64,000 bases of DNA from DAISJI01 sp964559835 (GCA_964559835.1 CAZLJE010000028.1:1-64000), one strand, 5' to 3'. Shown: positions 22,819 through 31,636, numbered from the stretch's first letter. Notes: a model not told the origin generated them from the sequence alone. Made by a program: numbers and translations.

Positions 22819-23139
22819 TTAACGCTTGCGCTTGATCGCGGTCCCGTTGAGGGCCCCGCTCCTGTTTGCGTTTGAGTTCGTTGGCCCGCCAACGACGGGC
22901 GGATTCGGACCGTGATGCGGCGTGTTGGGGAGCGCCGGTGTCGGCCGCGACATCACGTTCTGGACCGGTTTGCGCGCTGGCATGACGGGTCGGTTCATCG
23001 GATGCGCAGCGCGGCCGGGGCGAGTCGGATGCACGACGTGTCGCACCGGCGCGTCTGCGGAACGCTCCTGCGCGGAGATCGTCACGGGCAGCAGCGCTGC
23101 ACAAGTCGCCAGCACGAAAATGAGCTTCACGAATTTCAT
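22819..23139 (-). CDS. small secreted Pro/Asn/His-rich protein within the efflux operon
   Basis: A 106-aa product with a signal peptide (MKFVKLIFVLATCAALLPVTISAQ) and a low-complexity mature part rich in Pro, Asn, His and Arg (HHGPNPPVVGGPTNSN). Its start overlaps the RND stop by 4 nt and the channel gene follows after 12 bp, so it is co-translated with the pump. His and Met residues in the mature part (HPMNRPVMPARK) would suit a periplasmic metal-binding helper; this is speculation. No family recognised. Confidence 0.65.
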   Translation of the reverse strand: MKFVKLIFVLATCAALLPVTISAQERSADAPVRHVVHPTRPGRAAHPMNRPVMPARKPVQNVMSRPTPALPNTPHHGPNPPVVGGPTNSNANRSGALNGTAIKRKR

Positions 23140-26100
23140 GTCGCCGCCTCCGGTGGTGTTTCTCTATTGCGGCGGAACTCAAGAACCGCCATTGTCAGCG
23201 CCGGTACGACCAGGAGCAGCATGACGGGCCCGACCAGCATTCCGCCGACGATCACGGTCGCGAGAGGACGCTGCACCTGACTGCCGATGCCGGTGGAGAT
23301 CGCCGCAGGTAAAAGGCCTAGCGCCGCGGAAAGACTGGTCATGAGCAATGAGCGCATGCGAGTCGACGCGGCGTAAAACATGGCATCACCAGTGGATGTG
23401 CGATCGCGCTGCGCCTCGTGAAAATAGGTGAGCAGCAAAATGCCGTTCATAACCGAGACGCCGGACAGCGATATGAAGCCGATCGCGGCCGAGATGCTGA
23501 AGTTCAGTCCGGCGACAAGAAGCGCCAAAATGCCGCCGGCGGCTGCGAAACAAACGCCAACGAGCACAAGCAGGCAATCGCGGATCGAGTCGAACAGCGT
23601 ATAGAGCAGTCCGAGGATGATGATGAGCGTGATGGGCACGATCACGAGGAGGCGCTGCTTGGCTTCCTGGAGTTGTCCGAATTCGCCCGCCCACACAAGA
23701 CGATAGCCGGTCGGAGGCTTGACGTTCTTCGCGATGCGATCCTGCGCCTCGGCGACGGTACTGCCGAGGTCACGCCCGCGAACGCTGAACTTCACGGGAA
23801 TAAAGCGCTGTACGCTCTCGTGATAGATCCAGGAGGCGCCAGTATCGAGCGTGATGTTCGCCAGTTCGCTGAGGGGAATGTAGGCGTTGCCGCCGCTCGG
23901 GGTGGTGTAGCCGACCTTGATGTTGCGGATCTTTTCGATGTTGTCACGGTAATCGGGCGTGTAACGCACGACGACATCGAAGCTGCGGTCGCCCTCGAGC
24001 ACAGAAGTCGCAACCGCGCCGGCAAGCGTCGATTGCACGATGGAGTTGACGTCGCCGGCGTTCAGGCCGTAGCGCGAGGCGCGGGCGCGATCAACGGTGA
24101 TGTCCAGGTTCGGCTGCCCAAGCACGGGTAAGATGCCGAGATCGGCGACACCGCGCACTTGGGCGATCTGATCGCGCACCTGCTCGGCCAGTTTCGTCAG
24201 CACTTCCAGATTGGGTCCGACAATCTTTACCGAATTAGCGCCTTTAACACCGGAGACCGCTTCTTCAATGTTGTCCTGGATGTATTGCGAGAAGTTGAAC
24301 GTCACTCCGGGGAGTTCGTCGTTGAACTCCTTCTGGAGTTGCTCGGTCAATTTTTCCTTGTCCGTGCCGCGCGGCCATTCGTCGAAGGGCTTCAGCGGCG
24401 CGAACAACTCGACGTTCGAGAAGGGCGAGGCATCGCTGCCGTCGTCGGGGCGTCCGTGCTGCGAAATAACTGTGATCACTTCGGGATGGCGCAGCAGGAT
24501 GAGGCGCATCTTGCGTGCTGCTGCTTCACCGTCGGGAAGCGCCAGCGTGATCGGCATGGAAGCGCGGATCCAGAAATTGCCTTCTTCGAGGTGAGGCAGA
24601 AACTCGCTTCCGAGCAGCGAAGCTAACAAGGCGCTGATGCCCAGGAATACAACCCCAATCGCCACCATGATGGCCTGGTTCGCCAGGGCGAAGCGCAGCG
24701 CGGGAGTGTAGACGCGGTGCAGCATGCGGACGACGAGCGTTTCCACCTCTTTCACCCGCGCCGGCATCAGAAACGAGGCGAGCACAGGTGTGATGGTGAA
24801 GGTGCCGATCAGCGCGCCGGCCAGCGCATAGCCGTAAGTGCGAGCCATGGGACCGAAGATCGCGCCTTCCACGCCTTGCATCGTGAACAGCGGCACAAAG
24901 GCGGCGACGGTGATCAGGGCCGAAAAGAGCACAGCCTTGTCCACTTGCATGGCGCTGATCAGGATCAGGCGCAGGCGGTGCGTCCATCCGCGTACATGGC
25001 GTTGCTCGTGCGGCTCATGGCCGGCATCTTCAGCGCGGCGCGCATGCAGCGGCGGCGACGTCGGGTCCTGCCCCCAGTATCCATCCGCCAGGCGCTGTAG
25101 CAGGGCTTCGCGCTCGTGATGGCCCAACTGGAAGGTGCGGAACATGTTCTCCACCAGAATGACGGCAGCATCCACGATGATGCCGAGGTCCACCGCGCCT
25201 ATGGACAGCAGGTTTGCGCTTTCACCGAACAGGACGAGCAGAATGACGGCAAAGAAGAGGGCGAAAGGAATGTTGGCGCCCACGATGATGGCGCTGCGCA
25301 GGTCGCCGAGGAAGATCCACTGGATGAGGAAGACGAGGACGCATCCGAAGATCAGGTTGTGCAGGACGGTGCGGGTGGTGACGGCGATCAGAGTAGAACG
25401 GTCGTAAAAAGGAACGATCCTGACACCCGAAGGCAGGCTGCCGTCGCGATTCATGCTGGCGATCTCGGCCTCGACTTGGGGGATCATGTCGTGAGCGCGC
25501 TGGTCGCGGCTCATCACCACAATCGCGGCGACGACGTCATCTTCTTTGTCGCGTCCGGCAATGCCTTGCCGCGGACGATATCCCACGGTGACTTTGCCGA
25601 GCTCCTTCACCGTTACCGGGATCCCGTTCGATTGTGTGAGCACGACATTCTCGATGTCGGTGACCCGGTAGCCCTGCGTAAGGTCGTCGGCCCCGCCGTC
25701 GTTGATTAGTCCTACGCCGCGGATGTTGATCGACTGCTGTCCGATGCGGATCTCGCGCCCGCCGACGTTGATGTTGGCGTTGCCCAGCGCGGTGATGATC
25801 TGGGGCACGGTCACGTTAAAGGCTTCCAGCTTATGCGGATCGACCTCGACTTCGAATTCCTTCGTCGGTCCACCCCAGCTGTTGACGGCCGCAATACCCG
25901 GGATCGTCAGCAGGCGTCGGGCTACGATCCAATCCTGCACCGTGCGCAGGTTCGTGATCCCGAAGTGCGGCGGGCCGACGATCTGGTAGCGGTAGATCTC
26001 TCCCGTTGTGCTGTTCTGCTGGATGGTAGGGGTTAAGTTGCCGGGCAGAGTGACATATTGCGACATCGCAACCGCGGCCTGGCTGTATGCGAAGTGATAA

Positions 26101-26405
26101 TCGACGCCGTACTTGAACGTGACGCGTACAAACGACAGTCCGTAGAACGAGGTCGAGCGGATGATGTCGACGCCCGGCGTGCGGTAAAGCCCGATCTCGA
26201 TCGGCCGCGTGTAGTACCGCTCCATCTCTTCGGCGGACAGACCGGGCGCCTGCGCCGTGACCTCCAGGATCACGGGCGTGGGGTTCGGGTACGCCTCGAT
26301 GTTGAGCTTTCGGAAGGCGACGAACCCTGCGATTGCGAACAGGATCAATCCGACGACCACGATGGCGCGGCGGCTGAGACAAAACGCGATGAGCGACTTG
26401 AACAT
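23136..26405 (-). CDS. RND efflux pump, CzcA/CusA or AcrB-like
   Basis: The 1089-aa protein has the RND plan: TM1 (AIVVVGLILFAIAGFVAFRKL), a large porter domain, central TM helices with VDLGIIVDAAVILVENMFR, a second porter domain and C-terminal TMs. The GLSAEEMERYYTRPIEIGLYRTPGVDIIRS segment resembles heavy-metal efflux (HME) pumps more than drug pumps. Between TM4 and the SAMQVDKAVLFSALITVAAF segment lies a hydrophilic stretch (about 430-475) rich in His, Arg and Glu that is not typical. The pump would use proton flow to expel metal ions or drugs through the adaptor and channel encoded beside it. Confidence 0.92.
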   Translation of the reverse strand: MFKSLIAFCLSRRAIVVVGLILFAIAGFVAFRKLNIEAYPNPTPVILEVTAQAPGLSAEEMERYYTRPIEIGLYRTPGVDIIRSTSFYGLSFVRVTFKYGVDYHFAYSQAAVAMSQYVTLPGNLTPTIQQNSTTGEIYRYQIVGPPHFGITNLRTVQDWIVARRLLTIPGIAAVNSWGGPTKEFEVEVDPHKLEAFNVTVPQIITALGNANINVGGREIRIGQQSINIRGVGLINDGGADDLTQGYRVTDIENVVLTQSNGIPVTVKELGKVTVGYRPRQGIAGRDKEDDVVAAIVVMSRDQRAHDMIPQVEAEIASMNRDGSLPSGVRIVPFYDRSTLIAVTTRTVLHNLIFGCVLVFLIQWIFLGDLRSAIIVGANIPFALFFAVILLVLFGESANLLSIGAVDLGIIVDAAVILVENMFRTFQLGHHEREALLQRLADGYWGQDPTSPPLHARRAEDAGHEPHEQRHVRGWTHRLRLILISAMQVDKAVLFSALITVAAFVPLFTMQGVEGAIFGPMARTYGYALAGALIGTFTITPVLASFLMPARVKEVETLVVRMLHRVYTPALRFALANQAIMVAIGVVFLGISALLASLLGSEFLPHLEEGNFWIRASMPITLALPDGEAAARKMRLILLRHPEVITVISQHGRPDDGSDASPFSNVELFAPLKPFDEWPRGTDKEKLTEQLQKEFNDELPGVTFNFSQYIQDNIEEAVSGVKGANSVKIVGPNLEVLTKLAEQVRDQIAQVRGVADLGILPVLGQPNLDITVDRARASRYGLNAGDVNSIVQSTLAGAVATSVLEGDRSFDVVVRYTPDYRDNIEKIRNIKVGYTTPSGGNAYIPLSELANITLDTGASWIYHESVQRFIPVKFSVRGRDLGSTVAEAQDRIAKNVKPPTGYRLVWAGEFGQLQEAKQRLLVIVPITLIIILGLLYTLFDSIRDCLLVLVGVCFAAAGGILALLVAGLNFSISAAIGFISLSGVSVMNGILLLTYFHEAQRDRTSTGDAMFYAASTRMRSLLMTSLSAALGLLPAAISTGIGSQVQRPLATVIVGGMLVGPVMLLLVVPALTMAVLEFRRNRETPPEAAT

Positions 26406-26418
26406 GGCTTCTCGTTCC

Positions 26419-27615
26419 CTAGTCCGACGGCGGCGCGTTCAGCAGGTTGCTGAGAAACACGGCGCCGTCGCTGACGGCCAGCTCTCCGCGTTGCAGGCCG
26501 TCCAGAACCTGGACCCAGCCGTCGTCGCGCAGCCCAGTCTTGATGATCCGCTGTGTGAAATGACGACGGTCGCTCGTTACCCAGGCGGTCATCGTGCCAT
26601 CGCCTTCGCGGACTACTCCGTTCGCCGGCAGGGCGGCTGACTCGGCCGGCTTTTGTACCCGGATGGTGAAGTTGGCGAGCATCCCCGCGCGCAGCTCGTT
26701 TTTCGGATCGGATATCTCGGAACGCACGATGGTGCGGTGCGTCGTGGGATCGACGCTGGCGTAGAGCTTGGTGAGGCGGCCCTGGAAGACGCGGTCCGGA
26801 TACGCCATCACCTTGACCGCAACCGGCTGCCCGACGTGATAAAGCGCGATGTCCTGTTCGGCGATGCTCGCCAGCATCCACTTCACCGTGACGTTAGCGA
26901 CCGTGTACGGCGCGGTCCCATTCCCCGGCTGAACAAACAGGCCCGGTGGCGCGTTGAACGTTGTCACCTGCCCCGCGATGGGACTGCGCACGATCAGCGC
27001 ACGATCCACCTTGCGCGTGGCGACGATCTGGTCCATCTCGGCATCGGTCTTCCCGAAGACGCGCACGGCGTCGCGCGCTGCCTTCATGGCGCCTTCCGCG
27101 GTCTGCTGCTCCGCCGTCGCCTGGTCCACCTCGCGCTCGGAGACGCCGCCATTGTCATGATTCAGGCCGCGCGCCCGCGCCAGCTCTCTGCTGGTCTGCT
27201 GGAACACGCCGGACGTGCTGATCAGGCTCGACTCGGCCTGGATGAGGTCGGGACTGTCGATGGTGTAGAGCGGCTCGCCTTTTTGCACGTGATCGCCCAG
27301 CTCCACCAGGGAGTGGATGATCCTTCCCTGGAAGGGCGGGAAAACCTGCACCGTGAGGTCGTCGGCGAAACTGATAGTGCCGACGGTTTCCTTGTCGACG
27401 GGAAATTCGTGGGTCCCGACCGGCTCGATCTTGATGGAACTCAGCTGGCTTTGCGACAGCTCGACCGTGTTATTCGGCGCGCCAGAAGATTTCGGATTCG
27501 GCGCCTTTTCGGGAGGACCCGATTCGGACCTCAAAAACAACGCCGCCGCAACGAACGCAACGCACACGAGGCTGATGACCACAATCTTCTTATTGCCAAG
27601 CGATTGCACTTCCAT
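26419..27615 (-). CDS. RND periplasmic adaptor (MFP/HlyD, CusB-like)
   Basis: The 398-aa product has one N-terminal membrane anchor (KIVVISLVCVAFVAAALFL), then barrel-sandwich (GRIIHSLVELGDHVQKGEPLYTIDSPDL), a helical hairpin (about 120-190), and a second lipoyl half with VRSPIAGQVTTFNAPPGLFVQPG. This is the adaptor that joins the RND pump to the outer-membrane channel. The ATG at 27615 is chosen because GGAG precedes it; an upstream in-frame start adds 14 residues without support. First gene of the efflux operon, 13 bp from the pump gene. Confidence 0.92.
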   Translation of the reverse strand: MEVQSLGNKKIVVISLVCVAFVAAALFLRSESGPPEKAPNPKSSGAPNNTVELSQSQLSSIKIEPVGTHEFPVDKETVGTISFADDLTVQVFPPFQGRIIHSLVELGDHVQKGEPLYTIDSPDLIQAESSLISTSGVFQQTSRELARARGLNHDNGGVSEREVDQATAEQQTAEGAMKAARDAVRVFGKTDAEMDQIVATRKVDRALIVRSPIAGQVTTFNAPPGLFVQPGNGTAPYTVANVTVKWMLASIAEQDIALYHVGQPVAVKVMAYPDRVFQGRLTKLYASVDPTTHRTIVRSEISDPKNELRAGMLANFTIRVQKPAESAALPANGVVREGDGTMTAWVTSDRRHFTQRIIKTGLRDDGWVQVLDGLQRGELAVSDGAVFLSNLLNAPPSD

Positions 27616-27763
27616 ATGGAACTCCGATTCTTCGTTATGAATCGATCGGCTCCGCAACCTTGCTCACATCCCGAAATCAGGATCGAGAATGATCGTCACG
27701 TACGGACCAATGTCTAAGAGAGCTGCTGAATGTTTGAATCGGCCGCAAGCGCGGCGGGGATAC

Positions 27764-28144
27764 TTAGACGAGAACGGCAGGAGGGGCGCGGAGACCGACG
27801 GCGGTAAGGAACCCGGCGCGGACGGCGGAGATCAGCCCTTCATTCTTGACGCCAAACGCTACGTTGATTCGCGGCAACGTGATTAGGACGACGGAGATCA
27901 GAAGCGCAACGGTAGCTGATAGAGCATGGACCGTGCTGTGGCGCCGCGAACTCACCTCGTCCGCGAGCACGAAATCTACGTGCAAATCGTCGCTCATGGA
28001 GATCGCTGGAAACAACACGGCGGAAAGCAGAGCGAGGGTGATGATCACCGTCGCGCGCTTTCTACCCGAGCAGCCGTCGCGTGTGGCAAACCAGCCGATG
28101 GCGATCGAGATAGCGATCCAGCCGAGATTGAGTAGAAGTTCCAA
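27764..28144 (-). CDS. small membrane protein of unknown function upstream of the efflux operon
   Basis: A 126-aa product with three hydrophobic segments (LLNLGWIAISIAIGWFA, ATVIITLALLSAVLFPAISM, ALSATVALLISVVLITLPRI). Between the second and third is SDDLHVDFVLADEVSSRRHS, a soluble acidic loop with His. Its place and strand, 150 bp before the adaptor gene, suggest co-expression with the efflux operon. No named family is recognised. Confidence 0.65.
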   Translation of the reverse strand: MELLLNLGWIAISIAIGWFATRDGCSGRKRATVIITLALLSAVLFPAISMSDDLHVDFVLADEVSSRRHSTVHALSATVALLISVVLITLPRINVAFGVKNEGLISAVRAGFLTAVGLRAPPAVLV

Positions 28145-28332
28145 GTAAGGCGATTATCCCTTGGATAACGCAATTCTGGCAAACGTCGCAGATGTTGTGT
28201 CGCTCGCAGTGCTGGATTTTCGACTCGGCTGAGCGGCTCAGGAGGGCGAGTCCTCGGCGCGAGTGCGGAGGTCAGAGAGAGGTACACGGAGGAGACTGAT
28301 ATCGCGACGGCCGTTCGTGTATAACGTCGGGC

Positions 28333-29352
28333 ATGCGAAATAAGCTTGCTGCAGTCCTGCTGGCGGTCGCGACGGCCGCGTTCGCGCAGACTCCCGATCA
28401 CACGCTGATGGCGACGCCAACCACTGTTGTGTGGGGATATTACTCGGCGCGGGCGAAACCGGTGTTGACCGTGAAGTCGGGCGAGACGGTTCGCATCCAG
28501 GCAGCATCGGCGTGCCCCTCGCCGGAGCGGCTGGAGGCGGCTGGGGTGAAGCCGTCGGATATTCCGCAGTTCGTGCGCGACATCTACGAGAAGGTCACGG
28601 ACAAAGGTCCGGGCGGGCACATCCTCACCGGCCCGATCGCGATCGAGGAAGCCGAGCCCGGCGACGTGCTGGAAGTCCAGATCCTGAAGATCGATATCGA
28701 CACGCCGTGGGCTTGCAATGCGTTCGGCGCCGGACGCGGCTTCCTGCCCGACGATTTTCCTTACGGCAAGCTGAAGATCATTCCACTCGACCGTCAGAGG
28801 ATGGCGGCGAACTTCCTGCCAGGCGTGACCATCCCGCTGCATCCGTTCTTCGGCAGCATGGGCGTGGCGCCGCCGGATTCGGCGGGACGGTTGAATTCCG
28901 CGCCGCCGTGGATGCACGCCGGCAACATGGATAACAAAGAGCTTGTCGCAGGTACGACGCTGTACGTTCCGGTGCACGCGAAAGGGGCGCTGTTCGAGGC
29001 GGGTGACGGCCACGCAGGCCAGGGGAATGGCGAAGTGGACATCACGGCAATGGAGACGTTCCTGAGCGGGACGTTCCGCTTCATCGTGCACAAAGACCGT
29101 CACCTGCTATGGCCGCGCGCCGAGACGCCGACGCACTACATCTCTATGGGTTTCAGCGAGGACCTGAAAGAAGCGACCACATTGGCCGTCCGCGACATGA
29201 TCAATTTTCTGGTCGAGGTGAAACATTTAAGCAGGGACGACGCGTATATGTTGACGAGTGTCGCCGTAGACGTGGACATCACTCAGTTAGTGGACGGGAA
29301 AGTCGGCGTGCACGCGATGTGCCCGAAGAGTATCTTTGGCGATAAATACTGA
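28333..29352 (+). CDS. secreted acetamidase/formamidase-family protein
   Basis: The 339-aa product has a signal peptide (MRNKLAAVLLAVATAAFAQ) and the FmdA/AmdA fold signatures: TGPIAIEEAEPGDVLEVQILKI, PLHPFFGSMGVAPP, HAGNMDNKELVAGTTLYVPVHAKGALFEAGDGHAGQGNGEVD and METFLSGTFRF. These enzymes hydrolyse formamide or short amides to ammonia and acid. A secreted form would act on external amides. The usual metal-site residues (GDGHAGQGNGE) are present. Starting codon is well placed; it is monocistronic. Confidence 0.88.
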   Translation: MRNKLAAVLLAVATAAFAQTPDHTLMATPTTVVWGYYSARAKPVLTVKSGETVRIQAASACPSPERLEAAGVKPSDIPQFVRDIYEKVTDKGPGGHILTGPIAIEEAEPGDVLEVQILKIDIDTPWACNAFGAGRGFLPDDFPYGKLKIIPLDRQRMAANFLPGVTIPLHPFFGSMGVAPPDSAGRLNSAPPWMHAGNMDNKELVAGTTLYVPVHAKGALFEAGDGHAGQGNGEVDITAMETFLSGTFRFIVHKDRHLLWPRAETPTHYISMGFSEDLKEATTLAVRDMINFLVEVKHLSRDDAYMLTSVAVDVDITQLVDGKVGVHAMCPKSIFGDKY

Positions 29353-29463
29353 GTACCGATACCCGGACGCGGAACATGGGAGCGCAAGATATCCGCTAGC
29401 AATGGTGCGGCCCCGGTCCGCGGCGATCCACTGAACCATGGAGACCTTCAGCCGGGGTTGGCG

Positions 29464-29487
29464 GACCACTTGTTAGCAACTTGATTC
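29464..29487. repeat. 24-nt motif shared with 39560-39583
   Basis: GACCACTTGTTAGCAACTTG and the next four bases match the second copy (GACCACTTGTTACCAGTTTG) at about 21 of 24 positions. Its role is unknown. Confidence 0.4.
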
Positions 29488-29491
29488 GTTA

Positions 29492-30181
29492 CTACCTGGA
29501 TTCGCCGACGAGCAGAACGCGCGAGAGGGACTGCGGGATCGGGAGCGGGTCGGACCAGGCAAACGCCGGAGCGAACTGTTGCGCGGCCAGCACCTGGACG
29601 GAGCCGATGAGGAGCGCGAGGCGTCCGCCGGTGGCGATCTGAGCCGCAACGGAGAGGATGCGGTCGAACTTCTCGACCGCGCGCAGGGTGACAGTCGGTG
29701 GCGAAAACACAAGGTCCTTCGAGTCGGACTTACGTCCTCGCTCAGGATGACAAGCGATCGAGTCGAGAAGGTCCTCCGCGCGGGAAGTGGAGACGGAGAT
29801 GTCCTTCAATTCCAGCGCGCGAATCACTTCCTTCAAGAACGTCGCCTTCTTGTTCTGCGACTCGATGAGCGTGACATGGAGTTCCTGAGCCCAGATTTTG
29901 ATCGGCAAACCGGGGAAACCGGCGCCGGAACCAAGATCGATAACAGCTTCGTTAGCGAGTGAACGGCCGGGCGGAAACAGGTGCTGGGCCGCGAAAAGCG
30001 ATTCGCCGAAATGGCGCGTCACAACCTGCTCCGGGCCGTGTATGGCGGTCAGGTTCATGCGCGCGTTCCAGCGGTGCAGGATCTCGAGGTAGGCGGCGAG
30101 TTGCGCAAGCTGCGCCTCCGCGAGCGGGGAACGCAGGAACGGCGCGAGCAGCTCGGAGATGCGGGACAGATGCACAAACAC
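29492..30181 (-). CDS. rsmG: 16S rRNA (guanine527-N7)-methyltransferase RsmG (GidB)
   Basis: RsmG methylates N7 of G527 in 16S rRNA with SAM. The 229-aa product has the SAM-binding VIDLGSGAGFPGLPIKI (about 80-96), LIESQNKKATFL and the catalytic-region VTLRAVEKFDRIL. Residues about 141-162 (IACHPERGRKSDSKDLVF) are not part of the family. They are the translation of a GGATGAC...TCCTTCGAGTC repeat at 29712-29752 inserted between RAEDL and VTLRAVE. Start is a GTG at 30181 or the GTG two codons later. Confidence 0.93.
   Translation of the reverse strand: MFVHLSRISELLAPFLRSPLAEAQLAQLAAYLEILHRWNARMNLTAIHGPEQVVTRHFGESLFAAQHLFPPGRSLANEAVIDLGSGAGFPGLPIKIWAQELHVTLIESQNKKATFLKEVIRALELKDISVSTSRAEDLLDSIACHPERGRKSDSKDLVFSPPTVTLRAVEKFDRILSVAAQIATGGRLALLIGSVQVLAAQQFAPAFAWSDPLPIPQSLSRVLLVGESR
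29712..29752. repeat. TCCTTCG...CTCAGGATGAC element inside rsmG
   Basis: Matches the elements at 50771-50816 and 52101-52145 and a copy in mnmE. In rsmG it is read in frame and gives the tell-tale peptide CHPERG. Confidence 0.8.
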
Positions 30182-30287
30182 AGTTTCAAGTTTCGAGTTG
30201 TAAGTTGCAAGTTATCGCTGGCTCCCCAAGCTCGGGCTGCAAAAGCATCCAAGCCCTCCAACTTTCAACTTACAACTTCCAACTGCC
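30182..30287. repeat. inverted pair of heptamer arrays (AGTTGCA / AACTTAC)
   Basis: Five units AGTTTCA, AGTTTCG, AGTTGTA, AGTTGCA, AGTTATC (30182-30216) and four complementary units AACTTTC, AACTTAC, AACTTCC, AACTGCC (30260-30287) upstream of rsmG. Confidence 0.8.
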
Positions 30288-30364
30288 TTTCGCTTGTCGC
30301 AACACTTCGGTAACTTGCCGGACCGAGGGTAGGGCGGTAGCTTAATTATCCGCGGGGAGTCTTG

Positions 30365-30398
30365 CCACCGTTCCAAAGGCGGTCAGGGTGGGGCACCC
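30365..30398. repeat. CCACCGTT...AGGGTGGGGCACCC element
   Basis: Second copy of the palindromic element also present in mnmG (8881) and before the second ADOP gene (47881). Confidence 0.75.
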
Positions 30399-30421
30399 GA
30401 GCATCCGAGGGAGAACGAGTT

Positions 30422-30793
30422 ATGGCCCAACCGCAATTGGCAGCGCAGGCAGTGCAGGCGTTCCGCACGCTGCGGCGGTGGCCCCGGCTCAAGATTCACG
30501 TGCCTGTCACGGTGGTCGTACGCAAGCAGGAGAAAACGGTGTTCGTGCAGGCGCGCGGTCAGGACTTGAACGAGGGCGGCATCGGCGTATTCGTAGGGAC
30601 GGAGTTGCGCGTCGGCGAGCTGGTCGAGATCAGCTTCACGCCGCCGTACCAGGGGAACCCGATGACCGCGCGCACCATCGTGCGCAACCGCCGCGGCTAT
30701 ACGTACGGAATGGAATTCGTTACCGAAACCAAAGAAGACCAGCAGAAGGTGGAGTTGATCCGCAGCGTGCTGCGGACGATGAAGATCGAATAG
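30422..30793 (+). CDS. PilZ-domain protein
   Basis: A 123-aa single-domain PilZ protein. PilZ binds cyclic di-GMP through RxxxR and (D/N)xSxxG. Here R18-R22 (RRWPR) fit the first motif. The second reads D48-L-N-E-G-G-I-G, with Asn in the place of Ser, so binding may be altered or lost. The start ATG follows GGGAGAACGAG. A terminator follows 20 nt downstream, so the gene is a single unit. A role in motility or envelope control by c-di-GMP is an inference from the family. Confidence 0.85.
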   Translation: MAQPQLAAQAVQAFRTLRRWPRLKIHVPVTVVVRKQEKTVFVQARGQDLNEGGIGVFVGTELRVGELVEISFTPPYQGNPMTARTIVRNRRGYTYGMEFVTETKEDQQKVELIRSVLRTMKIE

Positions 30794-30814
30794 ACGAGGT
30801 CAGTAGTAGAAGAG

Positions 30815-30842
30815 AGCTCGGCCGAGAGGCTGGGCTTTTTTA
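30815..30842 (+). terminator. rho-independent terminator after the PilZ gene
   Basis: Stem AGCTCGGCC / GGCTGGGCT (two G-T pairs) with loop GAGA, followed by six T. Confidence 0.75.
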
Positions 30843-30845
30843 ATT

Positions 30846-31121
30846 TTGCGTTCCGAGTTTGAGTTCCGACAACAACGCTCGGAACTCGGAACACGGAACT
30901 TCAGTACATCGTGCGAACTGGCGAATCGGGTATGCCGCCGTGGCACAGCCCGCCTGGACGCTCTCCGCAATGCTCCGCTCGATAGTTGGGTGGCATTGTC
31001 GGACGACGAGACGCGTGTGGTTGCAAGCGGCAAGACGTACGCCGAAGTTGTCGAGAAAAGCGAGCAGGCCGGTGTCACAGATCCCGTAATCGTCAACACG
31101 CCGGCGCAGTGGACACCGTAG
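30846..31121 (+). CDS. DUF5678-like small protein, start uncertain
   Basis: The last 50 residues (APLDSWVALSDDETRVVASG, then KTYAEVVEKSEQAGVTDPVI and VNTPAQWTP) fit the DUF5678 pattern of small proteins seen in acidobacteria and cyanobacteria. No ATG lies in frame before the conserved part. The only standard start is a TTG at 30846 whose first 20 codons are a heptamer array, so the true N-terminus may be lost or displaced. It could be a partial gene. The island starts just after it. Confidence 0.5.
   Translation: MRSEFEFRQQRSELGTRNFSTSCELANRVCRRGTARLDALRNAPLDSWVALSDDETRVVASGKTYAEVVEKSEQAGVTDPVIVNTPAQWTP
30851..30901. repeat. inverted heptamer arrays (TTCCGAG / GGAACTC)
   Basis: TTCCGAG-type units (30851-30869) and GGAACTC, GGAACAC, GGAACTT (30881-30901) in opposite sense, directly after the PilZ terminator. 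Confidence 0.7.
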
Positions 31122-31139
31122 TACTTAACGCGACGTGCA

Positions 31140-31547
31140 TTAGCTCGCGAATCGGATGTGCACGACCAGTTCGAGTGTGTCGCGCCCCATCGGCTTAGCC
31201 GAAGTGACCTCGATGTTAGAAGGATCGACGCCCTCCAGGAATTCGAACTTCGTCTGTTGTTTGTCTAACGAAATGGACGGGCGGCGGGGATGCCCGAAAT
31301 CGATGTACTGGAATTTGAACCCCCAGCGCTCGTGCATCCGCCTGAGGATTTCGTACGTCGGTACTGGCGTGTTGTCGCTAATCTCTTTCCGGTAGTTGTA
31401 AAGTGTCGCGCGACTCACCTTGAGATCTTCGGCTGCGCCTTCGACCGTCCAGCCTTCCAGCTTTGACAACAACTGGTCCCGTACTTCCTTCATAACGAGC
31501 TTTTCAGCGGTTGTGCGCTCCCGTTTTTTGCGGCCACGCTTCGACAT
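31140..31547 (-). CDS. helix-turn-helix regulator of the adjacent nucleotide-enzyme operon
   Basis: The 135-aa product has a basic N-terminus (MSKRGRKKRERTTAEK) and an HTH at about 36-54 (EGAAEDLKVSRATLYNYRKE). The C-terminal half is unassigned and beta-rich (FKFQYIDFGHPRRPSISLDK). It is transcribed away from the exonuclease gene; the 89 bp between the two starts hold a 37-bp palindrome, the natural operator for it. It most likely controls itself and the operon. Base use is richer in A and T than in neighbouring chromosomal genes. Confidence 0.75.
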   Translation of the reverse strand: MSKRGRKKRERTTAEKLVMKEVRDQLLSKLEGWTVEGAAEDLKVSRATLYNYRKEISDNTPVPTYEILRRMHERWGFKFQYIDFGHPRRPSISLDKQQTKFEFLEGVDPSNIEVTSAKPMGRDTLELVVHIRFAS

Positions 31548-31581
31548 AAAAAGGGACTGATTTTACACAACCCTATTGAAA

Positions 31582-31618
31582 TATTCTATTTAATTAGATT
31601 TTCTAATAAAATAGAATA
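31582..31618. promoter_or_regulatory. 37-bp near-perfect palindrome between divergent genes (candidate operator)
   Basis: Arms TATTCTATTTAATTAGA and TCTAATAAAATAGAATA are complementary at 16 of 17 positions around TTT. It is AT-rich in a GC-rich chromosome, sits 34 bp from the regulator start and 19 bp from the exonuclease start, and probably overlaps both promoters. Confidence 0.75.
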
Positions 31619-31636
31619 CACGTTAAAGGTGGCGTC

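Noticed and set aside
29395..29470. Possible tRNA near GGTGCGGCCCCGG
   Set aside because: No cloverleaf with T-loop GGTTCGA and matching acceptor stem could be built.
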